Position numbers and translations under genes: made by a program
NCBI RefSeq assembly: GCF_040611135.1
Contig: NZ_JBEXNL010000005.1
Span: 1-64,000 of the forward strand
From: Tsukamurella sp040611135
GTDB taxonomy: Bacteria; Actinomycetota; Actinomycetes; Mycobacteriales; Mycobacteriaceae
DNA: 64,000 nt
Direction of reading: 5' to 3'
The notes under the pieces: generated by a model
Told to the model about the DNA's origin: nothing
Database searches by the model: none
The model's input: the letters and a program-made list of their open reading frames with translations, nothing else
Part shown: positions 8,455 to 15,393 of the stretch, piece after piece
Layout: each line of letters begins with the position of its first letter
How positions within the stretch are numbered: the first letter of the stretch is position 1

Positions 8455-9657
8455 ATGGTGCAGCTGACGCGACGTTCACTGCTCGTGTCCGGGGCCGGTG
8501 TGGCCGCGGTCGGCGGGCTGGCCGCGTCCGGGGTGCTGACCTGGGAGGAGCTGCACCGCCGGGCGGGGGAGCGCGCGCCGGACGCCGGGACGGGCACCGT
8601 CGTCCTCGTGACCCTGTACGGCGGGAACGACGGCCTGTCCACCCTCGTGCCGTACGCGGACCCCGCGTACCACGACGCCCGCCCCGACCTCGCCTTCACC
8701 GCGGACCAGGTACAGCGGCTCGACGATCGGTACGGCCTCAATCCGGAGATGAAGGGCCTCGCCGGGCTGTTCCACGCGAACAAGCTCGCGATCGTGCGCG
8801 GCGTCGGCTACCCGAAGCCCGACCGGTCCCACTTCCGGTCGATGGACATCTGGCAGACCGCCTCCCCGTCGGAACCGGTGCCGACAGGGTGGATCGGGCG
8901 ATGGCTCGATTCCACGGGTGACGATCCGGTGCGCGCCCTGAACATCGGGGCGACGGTGCCGGCCCTCGCGGTCGGCGCGAAGACCTCCGCCGCGGCGCTG
9001 TCGCTGGCCGGGATTCCGAAGACCTCCCTGGCCGCGTCGGCGAAGGCGCTGGGGGCGGCCGATCACGCGGACACGCCCGCGATGGCGACCGTCCGGACTT
9101 CGTACCGCTCGGCGCAGATCGTGGGCGCCACGTTCGCGGGTCCGGCCGGGGAGAAGGACGACGGTGCCGCCGATCGGACGAATCCGCTCGCGCGCCAGCT
9201 CGACCTGGTCGCGCGGTGCATCCTGGCGGGCGTGCCGACCCGGATCTACTCCGTCTCGCTCGGCGGTTTCGACACCCACTCAGCGGAGCGCGATACGCAG
9301 CACCGGCTGCTCGGCGCGGTGGACACCGCGCTCACGGCCTTCCACCAGCGAATGCAGGCGGATCCGCGGGGGCGCGGCACCGTCGTGATGATGTACACGG
9401 AGTTCGGCCGCCGGGTGCACGCCAATGCGTCCGAGGGCACCGACCACGGCACCGCCGGCCCCGTGTTCGTGCTGGGCGACACGGTGCGCGGCGGCTTCCA
9501 CGGCGACGAGCCGAGCCTGACGGATCTGGATCAGGGCGACCTGAAGTACACCGTCGACTTCCGCGACGTCTATCACGAGCTGCTGTCGAAGGGTATCGGC
9601 GCCGACCCGACGCCCTCGGTGGGCGCGGGTCGGCGCGACGTGGGGTTCCTCGCCTGA
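8455..9657 (+). CDS. DUF1501 family protein with Tat signal
   Basis: 400 residues. The N-terminus MVQLTRRSLLVSGAGVAAVG carries a twin-arginine motif (TRRSLLV, Arg6-Arg7) followed by a hydrophobic stretch, so export in folded form by the Tat pathway is predicted. The body shows TLYGGNDGLSTLVP near residue 56, a DRSHFRSMDIWQ segment, SLGGFDTHS and a late TEFGRRVHAN...TDHG segment. These resemble the sulfatase/alkaline-phosphatase-like fold to which DUF1501 has been related, and the DTH and DHG pairs could bind metal. The substrate is unknown. It follows the DUF1800 gene by 10 nt and is surely in one operon with it. Confidence 0.85.
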   Translation: MVQLTRRSLLVSGAGVAAVGGLAASGVLTWEELHRRAGERAPDAGTGTVVLVTLYGGNDGLSTLVPYADPAYHDARPDLAFTADQVQRLDDRYGLNPEMKGLAGLFHANKLAIVRGVGYPKPDRSHFRSMDIWQTASPSEPVPTGWIGRWLDSTGDDPVRALNIGATVPALAVGAKTSAAALSLAGIPKTSLAASAKALGAADHADTPAMATVRTSYRSAQIVGATFAGPAGEKDDGAADRTNPLARQLDLVARCILAGVPTRIYSVSLGGFDTHSAERDTQHRLLGAVDTALTAFHQRMQADPRGRGTVVMMYTEFGRRVHANASEGTDHGTAGPVFVLGDTVRGGFHGDEPSLTDLDQGDLKYTVDFRDVYHELLSKGIGADPTPSVGAGRRDVGFLA

Positions 9658-9670
9658 AGTTCGACGGTGC

Positions 9671-9692
9671 GCGGTCGGGGCCCGCGGACCGC
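9671..9692. terminator. Hairpin between convergent genes
   Basis: Arms GCGGTC and GACCGC with a 10-nt G/C-rich loop, in the 55-bp gap between the DUF1501 gene and the opposed membrane-protein gene. One copy of the octamer GACGGTGC (9663-9670) precedes it. No T-run; a bidirectional intrinsic terminator is only plausible. Confidence 0.35.
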
Positions 9693-9712
9693 CGGGCCGG
9701 GCGTGGGATCGA

Positions 9713-10216
9713 TCAGCCGACCGCGCCCACCGGCTGCTGGTCCCGGTGCGCGGCGACGCGCTGCTGGAGGAACCACTGCTGGGCGAAGAGGGTGACGCCG
9801 ATGAACAGCATCGTGGTGACGCCGGCGAAGCCGTGGCCGGTGTGGTCGCCCATCGCGGCGGGAACGACGACGTCGACGGCCACGTGCAACGCGATCGCGA
9901 CGATCCACAGCCCGATCGTGGCCGGCGTTCCCTGACGGAGGTAGGCACCGTCGGGCCCGGGGAAGACCTTCGTGGTCAGGGCCCGCGGGTAGGCGAGTGC
10001 GACGGCGATCACCAGGCCCAGCACGGCGGCCACCACGTGCCCGGCCCCGACCTCGCCGCCGGACGAGACGTATTGCACCGTCTGGACCAGTCCGAGGATC
10101 GCGAGCACGGCGGCGATCCGCGAGGTCTTCTCCTTGAGAGGCCGGGCCTGCACCTGGCGGTAGAAGATCCAGCCGATGACGAGGACGGCGATGACGGCGG
10201 TGGTCGCTGAGTTCAT
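9713..10216 (-). CDS. Small multi-pass membrane protein
   Basis: 167 residues with about five hydrophobic segments (roughly residues 5-18, 34-52, 60-77, 101-120 and 130-147). A conserved-looking YRQVQARPLKEKTSR loop follows the first helix and resembles the arrangement in CcdC/DUF1453-type proteins, but I do not recognise the family with confidence. No catalytic motif is visible. It stands alone on the minus strand, convergent with the DUF1501 gene and divergent from the PPOX gene, so it is its own transcription unit. Confidence 0.65.
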   Translation of the reverse strand: MNSATTAVIAVLVIGWIFYRQVQARPLKEKTSRIAAVLAILGLVQTVQYVSSGGEVGAGHVVAAVLGLVIAVALAYPRALTTKVFPGPDGAYLRQGTPATIGLWIVAIALHVAVDVVVPAAMGDHTGHGFAGVTTMLFIGVTLFAQQWFLQQRVAAHRDQQPVGAVG

Positions 10217-10283
10217 ACCGCAGACTCTTCCGCGATCAGCGCGGAACCGGATCGACCGACGGGTGGAGATCCGGGTGGAGACG

Positions 10284-10289
10284 TAGCCT
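10284..10289 (+). promoter_or_regulatory. -10 box TAGCCT for a leaderless start
   Basis: TAGCCT lies 7 nt before the ATG at 10297. No ribosome-binding sequence is present, so a leaderless transcript is likely. Confidence 0.45.
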
Positions 10290-10296
10290 CGACCTC

Positions 10297-10728
10297 ATGC
10301 AGATCACGCAGTCCCTGACGCAGGCCGTCGTCGAGTTCCTCTCCACCGGAACCCGGACGGGGCACCTCGCCTACCGCGCGAGCGACGGGCGCCCGCTCAC
10401 CACGCCGGTCTGGTTCGTCATCGACGACGGTGCGCTCGTCTTCGCCACGGGACGGGACACGCCGAAGGGGCGGCTGCTGGCCCAGGATCCCAGGGTCGCG
10501 GTGTCGGTCGACCTGCAGGAGCCGCCGTACGCCTTCGCACAGGTGCAGGGCGTCGCCGAGTTCGTCGACGATCCCGACTATCTGCTCACGATCTGCACGG
10601 CCTGCGGCGTCCGGTACATGGGCGCCGAGCGCGGCCAGGAGTTCGGGCAGCGCAACGCCGTTCCTGAGGAGGTGGTGGTGCGGGTCCGCCCGACCCGGGT
10701 GCTGTTCAACGGCGATGTCACCGCGTAG
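10297..10728 (+). CDS. PPOX-class F420/FMN-dependent oxidoreductase
   Basis: 143 residues with the split-barrel flavin fold of the pyridoxamine-phosphate-oxidase-like family: GHLAYRASDGRPLTTPVWF (first strands), FATGRDTPKGRLLAQDPRVAVSVD (cofactor phosphate loop) and the closing VRVRPTRVLF strand. The pattern matches the TIGR03618-type F420-binding PPOX proteins that are numerous in Mycobacteriales. Members reduce F420 substrates or simply bind the flavin; the substrate here is unknown. Convergent neighbour 4 nt downstream is a luciferase-like monooxygenase. Confidence 0.75.
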   Translation: MQITQSLTQAVVEFLSTGTRTGHLAYRASDGRPLTTPVWFVIDDGALVFATGRDTPKGRLLAQDPRVAVSVDLQEPPYAFAQVQGVAEFVDDPDYLLTICTACGVRYMGAERGQEFGQRNAVPEEVVVRVRPTRVLFNGDVTA

Positions 10729-10732
10729 GGGC

Positions 10733-11758
10733 TCAGCCCAGCTGGTCGACGGCACCCTTGATCAGCTCGAGGCTGCGCTTGCGCTCCTCGATCCCCGGGA
10801 TCATGCCGGAGATCATGAGTTCCTGCGGCTGCGTGCGCGCCAGCAGCTCTCGCAACTCGTCCCGGACGGTGTCCTGCGAGCCGACGATCCACGCCGATGT
10901 CGACGGCGCGATGAGGTGCTCCTGCTCGGCCGTCAGCGGGTTCGCGGCGGCCTCGTCGAACGTCGGGAGGCGGCGGGGATTGCCGGTGCGGGCGGCGAGC
11001 ATGCCCACCTTTCCCGGTCCGGCGATCCGCTGCGCCTCCTCGTCGGTGTCGGCGGCGATGACCGTCACGGTCAGCATCGCGTACGGATCGGCGATGTCGC
11101 CGGGCCGGAAGTTCTCGCGGTACTCGGCGAGCGCGGGCAGCGTGGCCTGCGGTGCGAAATGGCGGGCGAAGGCGAAAGGAACGCCGAGCAGGCCCGCGAG
11201 TTTCGCGCTGAAGGTCGACGAGCCGAGCAGCCAGATGCCCACCTGGGCGCCGAGGCCGGGCACCGCGGTGATCGCGGCGTACGGGTGATCGGCCGGGAAG
11301 TCGTCGTTCAGGAACGCGCGCAGGTGCGCGAGTGCCTGGGGGAAGTCGTCGACGGACTCGCTGACCCTGCCGCCGCGCAGCGCGTGTGCGGTCAGCTGGT
11401 CGGTGCCGGGAGCGCGACCGATTCCGAGGTCGATCCGCCCGGGGTAGAGCGCGTCGAGGGTGCCGAACTGCTCGGCCACGACGAGCGGCTGGTGGTTGGG
11501 CAACATCACGCCGCCCGACCCGACGTGGATGGTCTCGGTGGCGGCGGCGATCTGCCCGATCAGGACGGCGGGAGCCGAGCTGGCGATGCCGGGCATCGAG
11601 TGGTGCTCGGCGACCCAGACGCGTTCGTACCCGAGGCGTTCCGCCTCCTGCGCCGTCGCGATCGTGCCGCGGAGGGCGTCGCCGAAGGAGGCACCGTCGA
11701 CGACGGGAGCGAGCTCGAGGAGGGACAGGCTGGGGCGGGGGAAGGAAGCTTCGGTCAC
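10733..11758 (-). CDS. Luciferase-like monooxygenase (MsnO8-type LLM)
   Basis: 341 residues, TIM-barrel flavin monooxygenase of the bacterial-luciferase superfamily. Recognisable segments: LSLLELAPVVDG at the start, GYERVWVAEHHSMPGIASSAPAVLIGQIAAAT (residues about 40-70), GSGGVMLPNHQPLVVAEQFGTLDALYPGRIDLGIGRAPGTD, and a C-terminal VGSQDTVRDELREL. The strong match with the LLM group that carries AEHH and GIGRAPGTD suggests an FMNH2-dependent monooxygenase of unknown substrate. It starts 66 nt after the stop of the next LLM gene, with a hairpin between them, so it is probably separately transcribed. Confidence 0.8.
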   Translation of the reverse strand: MTEASFPRPSLSLLELAPVVDGASFGDALRGTIATAQEAERLGYERVWVAEHHSMPGIASSAPAVLIGQIAAATETIHVGSGGVMLPNHQPLVVAEQFGTLDALYPGRIDLGIGRAPGTDQLTAHALRGGRVSESVDDFPQALAHLRAFLNDDFPADHPYAAITAVPGLGAQVGIWLLGSSTFSAKLAGLLGVPFAFARHFAPQATLPALAEYRENFRPGDIADPYAMLTVTVIAADTDEEAQRIAGPGKVGMLAARTGNPRRLPTFDEAAANPLTAEQEHLIAPSTSAWIVGSQDTVRDELRELLARTQPQELMISGMIPGIEERKRSLELIKGAVDQLG

Positions 11759-11772
11759 GGAAGAGACAACCG

Positions 11773-11805
11773 GGGGCGGCCCGGAAATCTTCCCGGACCG
11801 CCCCT
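11773..11805. terminator. Terminator hairpin between two LLM genes
   Basis: GGGGCGG-C-CCGG pairs with CCGG-A-CCGCCCC around a short A/T-rich loop; one mismatch interrupts an otherwise long G/C stem. It lies directly after the stop of the minus-strand gene ending at 11825, and a TTAT follows on the plus side. Confidence 0.55.
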
Positions 11806-11824
11806 TATCGGACTGTGTCGGACG

Positions 11825-12865
11825 CTACAGGAGCCCGCGCAGCAGCTCGACCTGCTGCACGCGACCCGCCGCGTCCTCCGCGATCGGCGCCACGTTGAGC
11901 ACGGTGGCGCCGGCCTCCTCGAACGCCGCGATCCGTTCCTTGACGAAGCCCTTCGGGCCGATCAGGGACACATTGCGTGCGAGCTCGTCGGGCACGGCCT
12001 CGGCTGCGGCGGCCTTCTCGCCCGCGAGGTAGAGCTCCTGGATCCGGTCCGCCTCGGCGCCGTAGCCGTAATTGGTGGCGAGCGTGTGGTAGAAGTTCTT
12101 GCCCTTGGCGCCCATGCCGCCGATGTACAGCGCGAGGTGGGGCTTGACGAAGCCGAGCAGGTGATCGACGTTCTCGCCGATCGCGAGTGCCGGGCCGGCG
12201 TACACGTCGAGCTCGCCGAGCGCGGGATCGCGCTTGGCCTTGCCCTCCGCCACGGCATCGCCCCACACGTCCTTGGCCTTCTCGGGCAGGAAGAAGATCG
12301 GCTGCCAGCCCTCGGCGACCTCGGCGGCCAGCGCCACGTTCTTCTGCCCCAGGGCGGCAAGCAGGACCGGGATACGATCGCGGACAGGGTGGTTGATGAG
12401 CTTGAGCGGCTTGCCGAGGCCGGTGCCGCCGTCCTCCCTGGTCAACGGCATCGTGTAGTACTTGCCGCGGTGCTCGAGCCGCTCGCGGCTCCAGACCTTG
12501 CGGCAGATCTCGATGATCTCGCGGGTGCGGCCGATCGGGGCGTCGTACTTCACGCCGTGGAAGCCCTCGATCACCTGCGGGCCGGACGCGCCGAGTCCGA
12601 GGATGAACCTGCCGTCGGAGACGTTGTCGAGTCCGGCAGCGGTCATCGCGGTCAGGGTGGGCGTGCGGGTGTAGATCTGCAGGATGCCGGACGCGAGCTT
12701 GATGTGCTCGGTCTTCGCGGCGAGGTAGCCGAGCGCGCTGACGGCGTCGAACGAGTACGCCTCGGGGACGAAGACGATGTCCAGCCCCGCCCGCTCCAGG
12801 TCGAGGACCTCGTCGGCCGTGGCCTTGAACCCGTCCGTGTAGTTGATGCCCAATCCGATTCGCAT
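11825..12865 (-). CDS. F420-dependent LLM oxidoreductase, Rv3520c-like
   Basis: 346 residues beginning MRIGLGINYTDGFKAT. The barrel signatures VFVPEAYSFDAVSALGYLAAKT, ASGILQIYTRTPTLTAMTAAGLD and FILGLGASGPQVIEGFHG are those of the F420-dependent LLM subgroup typified by M. tuberculosis Rv3520c (TIGR03559). Such enzymes use reduced or oxidised F420 rather than FMN; the physiological substrate is not known. Expression is probably governed by the 12-bp palindrome at 12884-12895 just upstream, of a type favoured by TetR repressors. Confidence 0.82.
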   Translation of the reverse strand: MRIGLGINYTDGFKATADEVLDLERAGLDIVFVPEAYSFDAVSALGYLAAKTEHIKLASGILQIYTRTPTLTAMTAAGLDNVSDGRFILGLGASGPQVIEGFHGVKYDAPIGRTREIIEICRKVWSRERLEHRGKYYTMPLTREDGGTGLGKPLKLINHPVRDRIPVLLAALGQKNVALAAEVAEGWQPIFFLPEKAKDVWGDAVAEGKAKRDPALGELDVYAGPALAIGENVDHLLGFVKPHLALYIGGMGAKGKNFYHTLATNYGYGAEADRIQELYLAGEKAAAAEAVPDELARNVSLIGPKGFVKERIAAFEEAGATVLNVAPIAEDAAGRVQQVELLRGLL

Positions 12866-12883
12866 ACGGGAAAGGTTCTCACA

Positions 12884-12895
12884 AAGCGATCGCTT
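12884..12895. promoter_or_regulatory. AAGCGATCGCTT palindrome upstream of LLM gene
   Basis: Perfect 12-bp palindrome 19 bp upstream of the start of the Rv3520c-like gene, in the gap between it and treZ. The AGCGNNCGCT core is frequent in operators of TetR-family repressors of lipid-type genes in this order. No TetR gene lies next to it here. Confidence 0.45.
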
Positions 12896-12922
12896 AGCGA
12901 CAGGGTGGCGGGAAAAGTGACC

Positions 12923-14662
12923 TCATACCGCGCGGCGGAGGACCACGAAGGATTCGCCCGGCACGGTCGTCGCGTCTCCCCGGACCGACGGTGCCGCCCA
13001 CTCCAGGACGGGGGTACCGCCGAACGGCGCCGTGACGGCAGCGCCGGAGACGTTGACGATCAGCGTGAGGTCGCCGCGGTGCACCGCGAACCACGTGGCC
13101 TCCCCGGGATGGTCGATCGTGACGGACCGGAGGTCGTCGACGGTGAGCGCCGGGTCGCGGCGGAGCGCGATCAGCGCGCGGTACACGTTCAGTAGCCGCG
13201 CGTTCTCGGGGCGTTCGCGCTCGGTCCAGTCCAGGCGGGACGCCACGAAGGTGTCCGGGTCCTGCGGGTCGGGCACCTCGCCCGGCGGCCAGCCGTGTTC
13301 GGCGAACTCGGCCTTGCGGCCCTCGACCGTGGCGCGGGCCAGCTCCGGCTCGGGGTGGCTGGTGAAGAACCGGAAGGGCGTGCGCGCGCCCCACTCCTCG
13401 CCCATGAAGAGCATCGGCGTGAAGGCGGAGAACAGGACCAGTGCGGCCTTGATCGCGAGCCGTCCGGGGGACAGGTACTCGGACGGGCGGTCGCCCCGGG
13501 CCCGGTTACCCACCTGGTCGTGCGTGCAGGTGTACGCCAGGAGCTGCGACGGTGCCACCGCCGCCGGGTCGATCCGCTCACCGTGCACCCGCCCGCGGAA
13601 GGAGCTGAAGGTGCCGGCGTGGAAGAAGCCCTCGGTGAGCACCGTTGCCAGGCATTCCGGGCTGCCGAAGTCGGCGTAGTAGCCCTGCCGTTCGCCGGAG
13701 ACGAAGGCGTGGATCGCGTGGTGCACGTCGTCGTTCCACTGCGCCGCGAGCCCGTACCCGCCGTGGTCCGCGGGGGTGACCAGGCGCGGATCGTTGAGAT
13801 CGGATTCCGCGACCAGCGCCAGCGGCCTCCCGAGCTCGGCGGACAGGTCGGCGGCCAGGGCGGCGGCGTCCTGGAGAAGGTGGCGGCCCGAACGGTCGAC
13901 GAGGGCGTGGACCGCGTCGAGCCGGAGCCCGTCGACCCCGTAGCGGCGCAGCCACCACGCGATGTCGTCGAGGATGAAGCGCCGCACCTCGGCACTGTCC
14001 TCGCCGTCGAGGTTGATCGTCCGGCCCCAGGTGTTGGCGCCGTCCGTCTCATACGGGCCGAACCGCCCGAGGTAGTTGCCGGACGGGCCGAGGTGGTTGT
14101 ACACCACGTCGAGCAGCACGCCCAGCCCCAGCCGGTGCGCGGCGGCGACGAACCGCTCCAGGCCCGCCGGCCCGCCGTAGGGCTCGTGCACGGCGTACCA
14201 ACCGACACCGTCGTAGCCCCAGCCGTGCGTGCCGTTGAAGGCGTTGACCGGCATGACCTGGACGAAGCCGACGCCCAGCTCCACGAGATACGGGAGCCGC
14301 TCGACGGCGGCATCGAAGGTGCCCTCGGTGGTGAACGCGCCGATGTGCAGCTCGTACACGAGCGCGCCGGCGAGTTCGCGGCCCGCCCAGCGCGGCGGCG
14401 CGACTTCCGGGATCAGCGCCGACGGTGCGTGCACCCCGTCCGGCTGGCGCGGCGATCGCGGATCGGGGAGGACCGTGTCGTCATCGCCGAGCAGGTAGCC
14501 GTACCGCGCGCCCTCCCGGGCCGGTACCGATGTGCGCCACCAACCGCCGCGGTCCGCGCGCATCGGGTGCACCGCGCCGTCGAGCCAGAGACGCACCCGA
14601 TCCGGGCGCGGCGCCCACACCTCGAACCGATGATCGGCGACAGAAGCGGGCGGCATGGACAT
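12923..14662 (-). CDS. treZ: Malto-oligosyltrehalose trehalohydrolase
   Basis: 579 residues. Releases trehalose from maltooligosyl-trehalose, the last step of the cytoplasmic TreY-TreZ route from glycogen. An N-terminal CBM48/E-set domain (FEVWAPRPDRVRLWLDG) is followed by a GH13 barrel: VMPVNAFNGTHGWGYDGVGWYAVHEPYGGP, the region I segment DVVYNHLGPSGNY, the nucleophile segment GLRLDAVHALVD (Asp near residue 247), the acid AESDLN near 283 and the region IV CTHDQVGNRARGDR. Length is normal for TreZ. Start taken at ATG 14662; a second ATG is 6 nt in. It lies 18 nt downstream of an unknown gene and in the same direction as treY, so the three are likely one unit. Confidence 0.93.
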   Translation of the reverse strand: MSMPPASVADHRFEVWAPRPDRVRLWLDGAVHPMRADRGGWWRTSVPAREGARYGYLLGDDDTVLPDPRSPRQPDGVHAPSALIPEVAPPRWAGRELAGALVYELHIGAFTTEGTFDAAVERLPYLVELGVGFVQVMPVNAFNGTHGWGYDGVGWYAVHEPYGGPAGLERFVAAAHRLGLGVLLDVVYNHLGPSGNYLGRFGPYETDGANTWGRTINLDGEDSAEVRRFILDDIAWWLRRYGVDGLRLDAVHALVDRSGRHLLQDAAALAADLSAELGRPLALVAESDLNDPRLVTPADHGGYGLAAQWNDDVHHAIHAFVSGERQGYYADFGSPECLATVLTEGFFHAGTFSSFRGRVHGERIDPAAVAPSQLLAYTCTHDQVGNRARGDRPSEYLSPGRLAIKAALVLFSAFTPMLFMGEEWGARTPFRFFTSHPEPELARATVEGRKAEFAEHGWPPGEVPDPQDPDTFVASRLDWTERERPENARLLNVYRALIALRRDPALTVDDLRSVTIDHPGEATWFAVHRGDLTLIVNVSGAAVTAPFGGTPVLEWAAPSVRGDATTVPGESFVVLRRAV

Positions 14663-14680
14663 CGGTGAAGAACGATAGCG

Positions 14681-15358
14681 TCAATGCAGTGCCTCCCACT
14701 CCGGGGTGCGTGCGTGGTGCAGCGCCAGCGCTGCCACCGCCGACTCGACGGACTCGTGGCGACCACCGGAGATGCACCCGACGGACCGGAACTCGTGCTG
14801 GTCCAGCAGACGGAACCGCCACACCTCGTCGAGTGAATCGGCACAGATGTGGGTGGTGAGCGTGACCACCGAGGGCGCGCCGAGGCAGGCGTTGCCGTCC
14901 TCCGCGAAGAACTCCCCGAACGTGCGCTCCCCGAGCCGGACGTACAGCGTGTCACCCATCGGGACCTCGCTGAGCACCGACCGCGCCCCGTCCAGCACCA
15001 GCCTGTCGTAGATGTCCGCCGTGAGTTCCCAGGCGGTGGCCATGCCGGCGCAGCGGATGAGGAGGTGCGCCACCTCCTCCGGATCCTCCAGGAGCCCGAG
15101 GATCGAGTTGCGGCCCTCACGTAGCGCCCGCACCTCGATCGCGCCGCCGGGCAGGGATTGGGCCGTGAGCCGCGACGTGGCGACCGTCATCACCAGGCGG
15201 CCCGTGGGAAGCAGATCCGCGGGGAGGCCGTGTTCTCGGAGCGATTCCGCCACGCGCGCCAGTGACGAGGCACGGATCCGCGCGCCGCTGACGCCGGCGC
15301 GCGCTGTGGCGGACTGGGCGAGTGCCGTCCGAAGCGGCCGCGGGGTTTCGCTGTTCAT
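14681..15358 (-). CDS. Unknown protein encoded between treY and treZ
   Basis: 225 residues from ATG 15358 (GTG 15364 in frame is an alternative). I do not recognise the family. There is no signal peptide or membrane segment. The N-terminal 60 residues are Arg/Ala-rich (ARIRASSLARVAESLREHG), followed by an acidic, mixed alpha/beta-looking body with LLEDPEEVAHLLIRCAGMATAWELTADIYDRL and two Cys-containing segments (DGNACLGAPS and SVGCISGG). The gene lies 35 nt after treY and 18 nt before treZ in the same direction, so it is probably translated with them. A role in trehalose/glucan metabolism is suggested only by position. Confidence 0.7.
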   Translation of the reverse strand: MNSETPRPLRTALAQSATARAGVSGARIRASSLARVAESLREHGLPADLLPTGRLVMTVATSRLTAQSLPGGAIEVRALREGRNSILGLLEDPEEVAHLLIRCAGMATAWELTADIYDRLVLDGARSVLSEVPMGDTLYVRLGERTFGEFFAEDGNACLGAPSVVTLTTHICADSLDEVWRFRLLDQHEFRSVGCISGGRHESVESAVAALALHHARTPEWEALH

Positions 15359-15393
15359 GTCCACGAGTGTGCGCGGACCCACTGACAAGTTTT

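Noticed and set aside
10430..13195. Plus-strand open frame of 921 codons across two LLM genes
   Set aside because: It is antisense to two clear luciferase-family genes and begins inside the PPOX gene; low-complexity composition.
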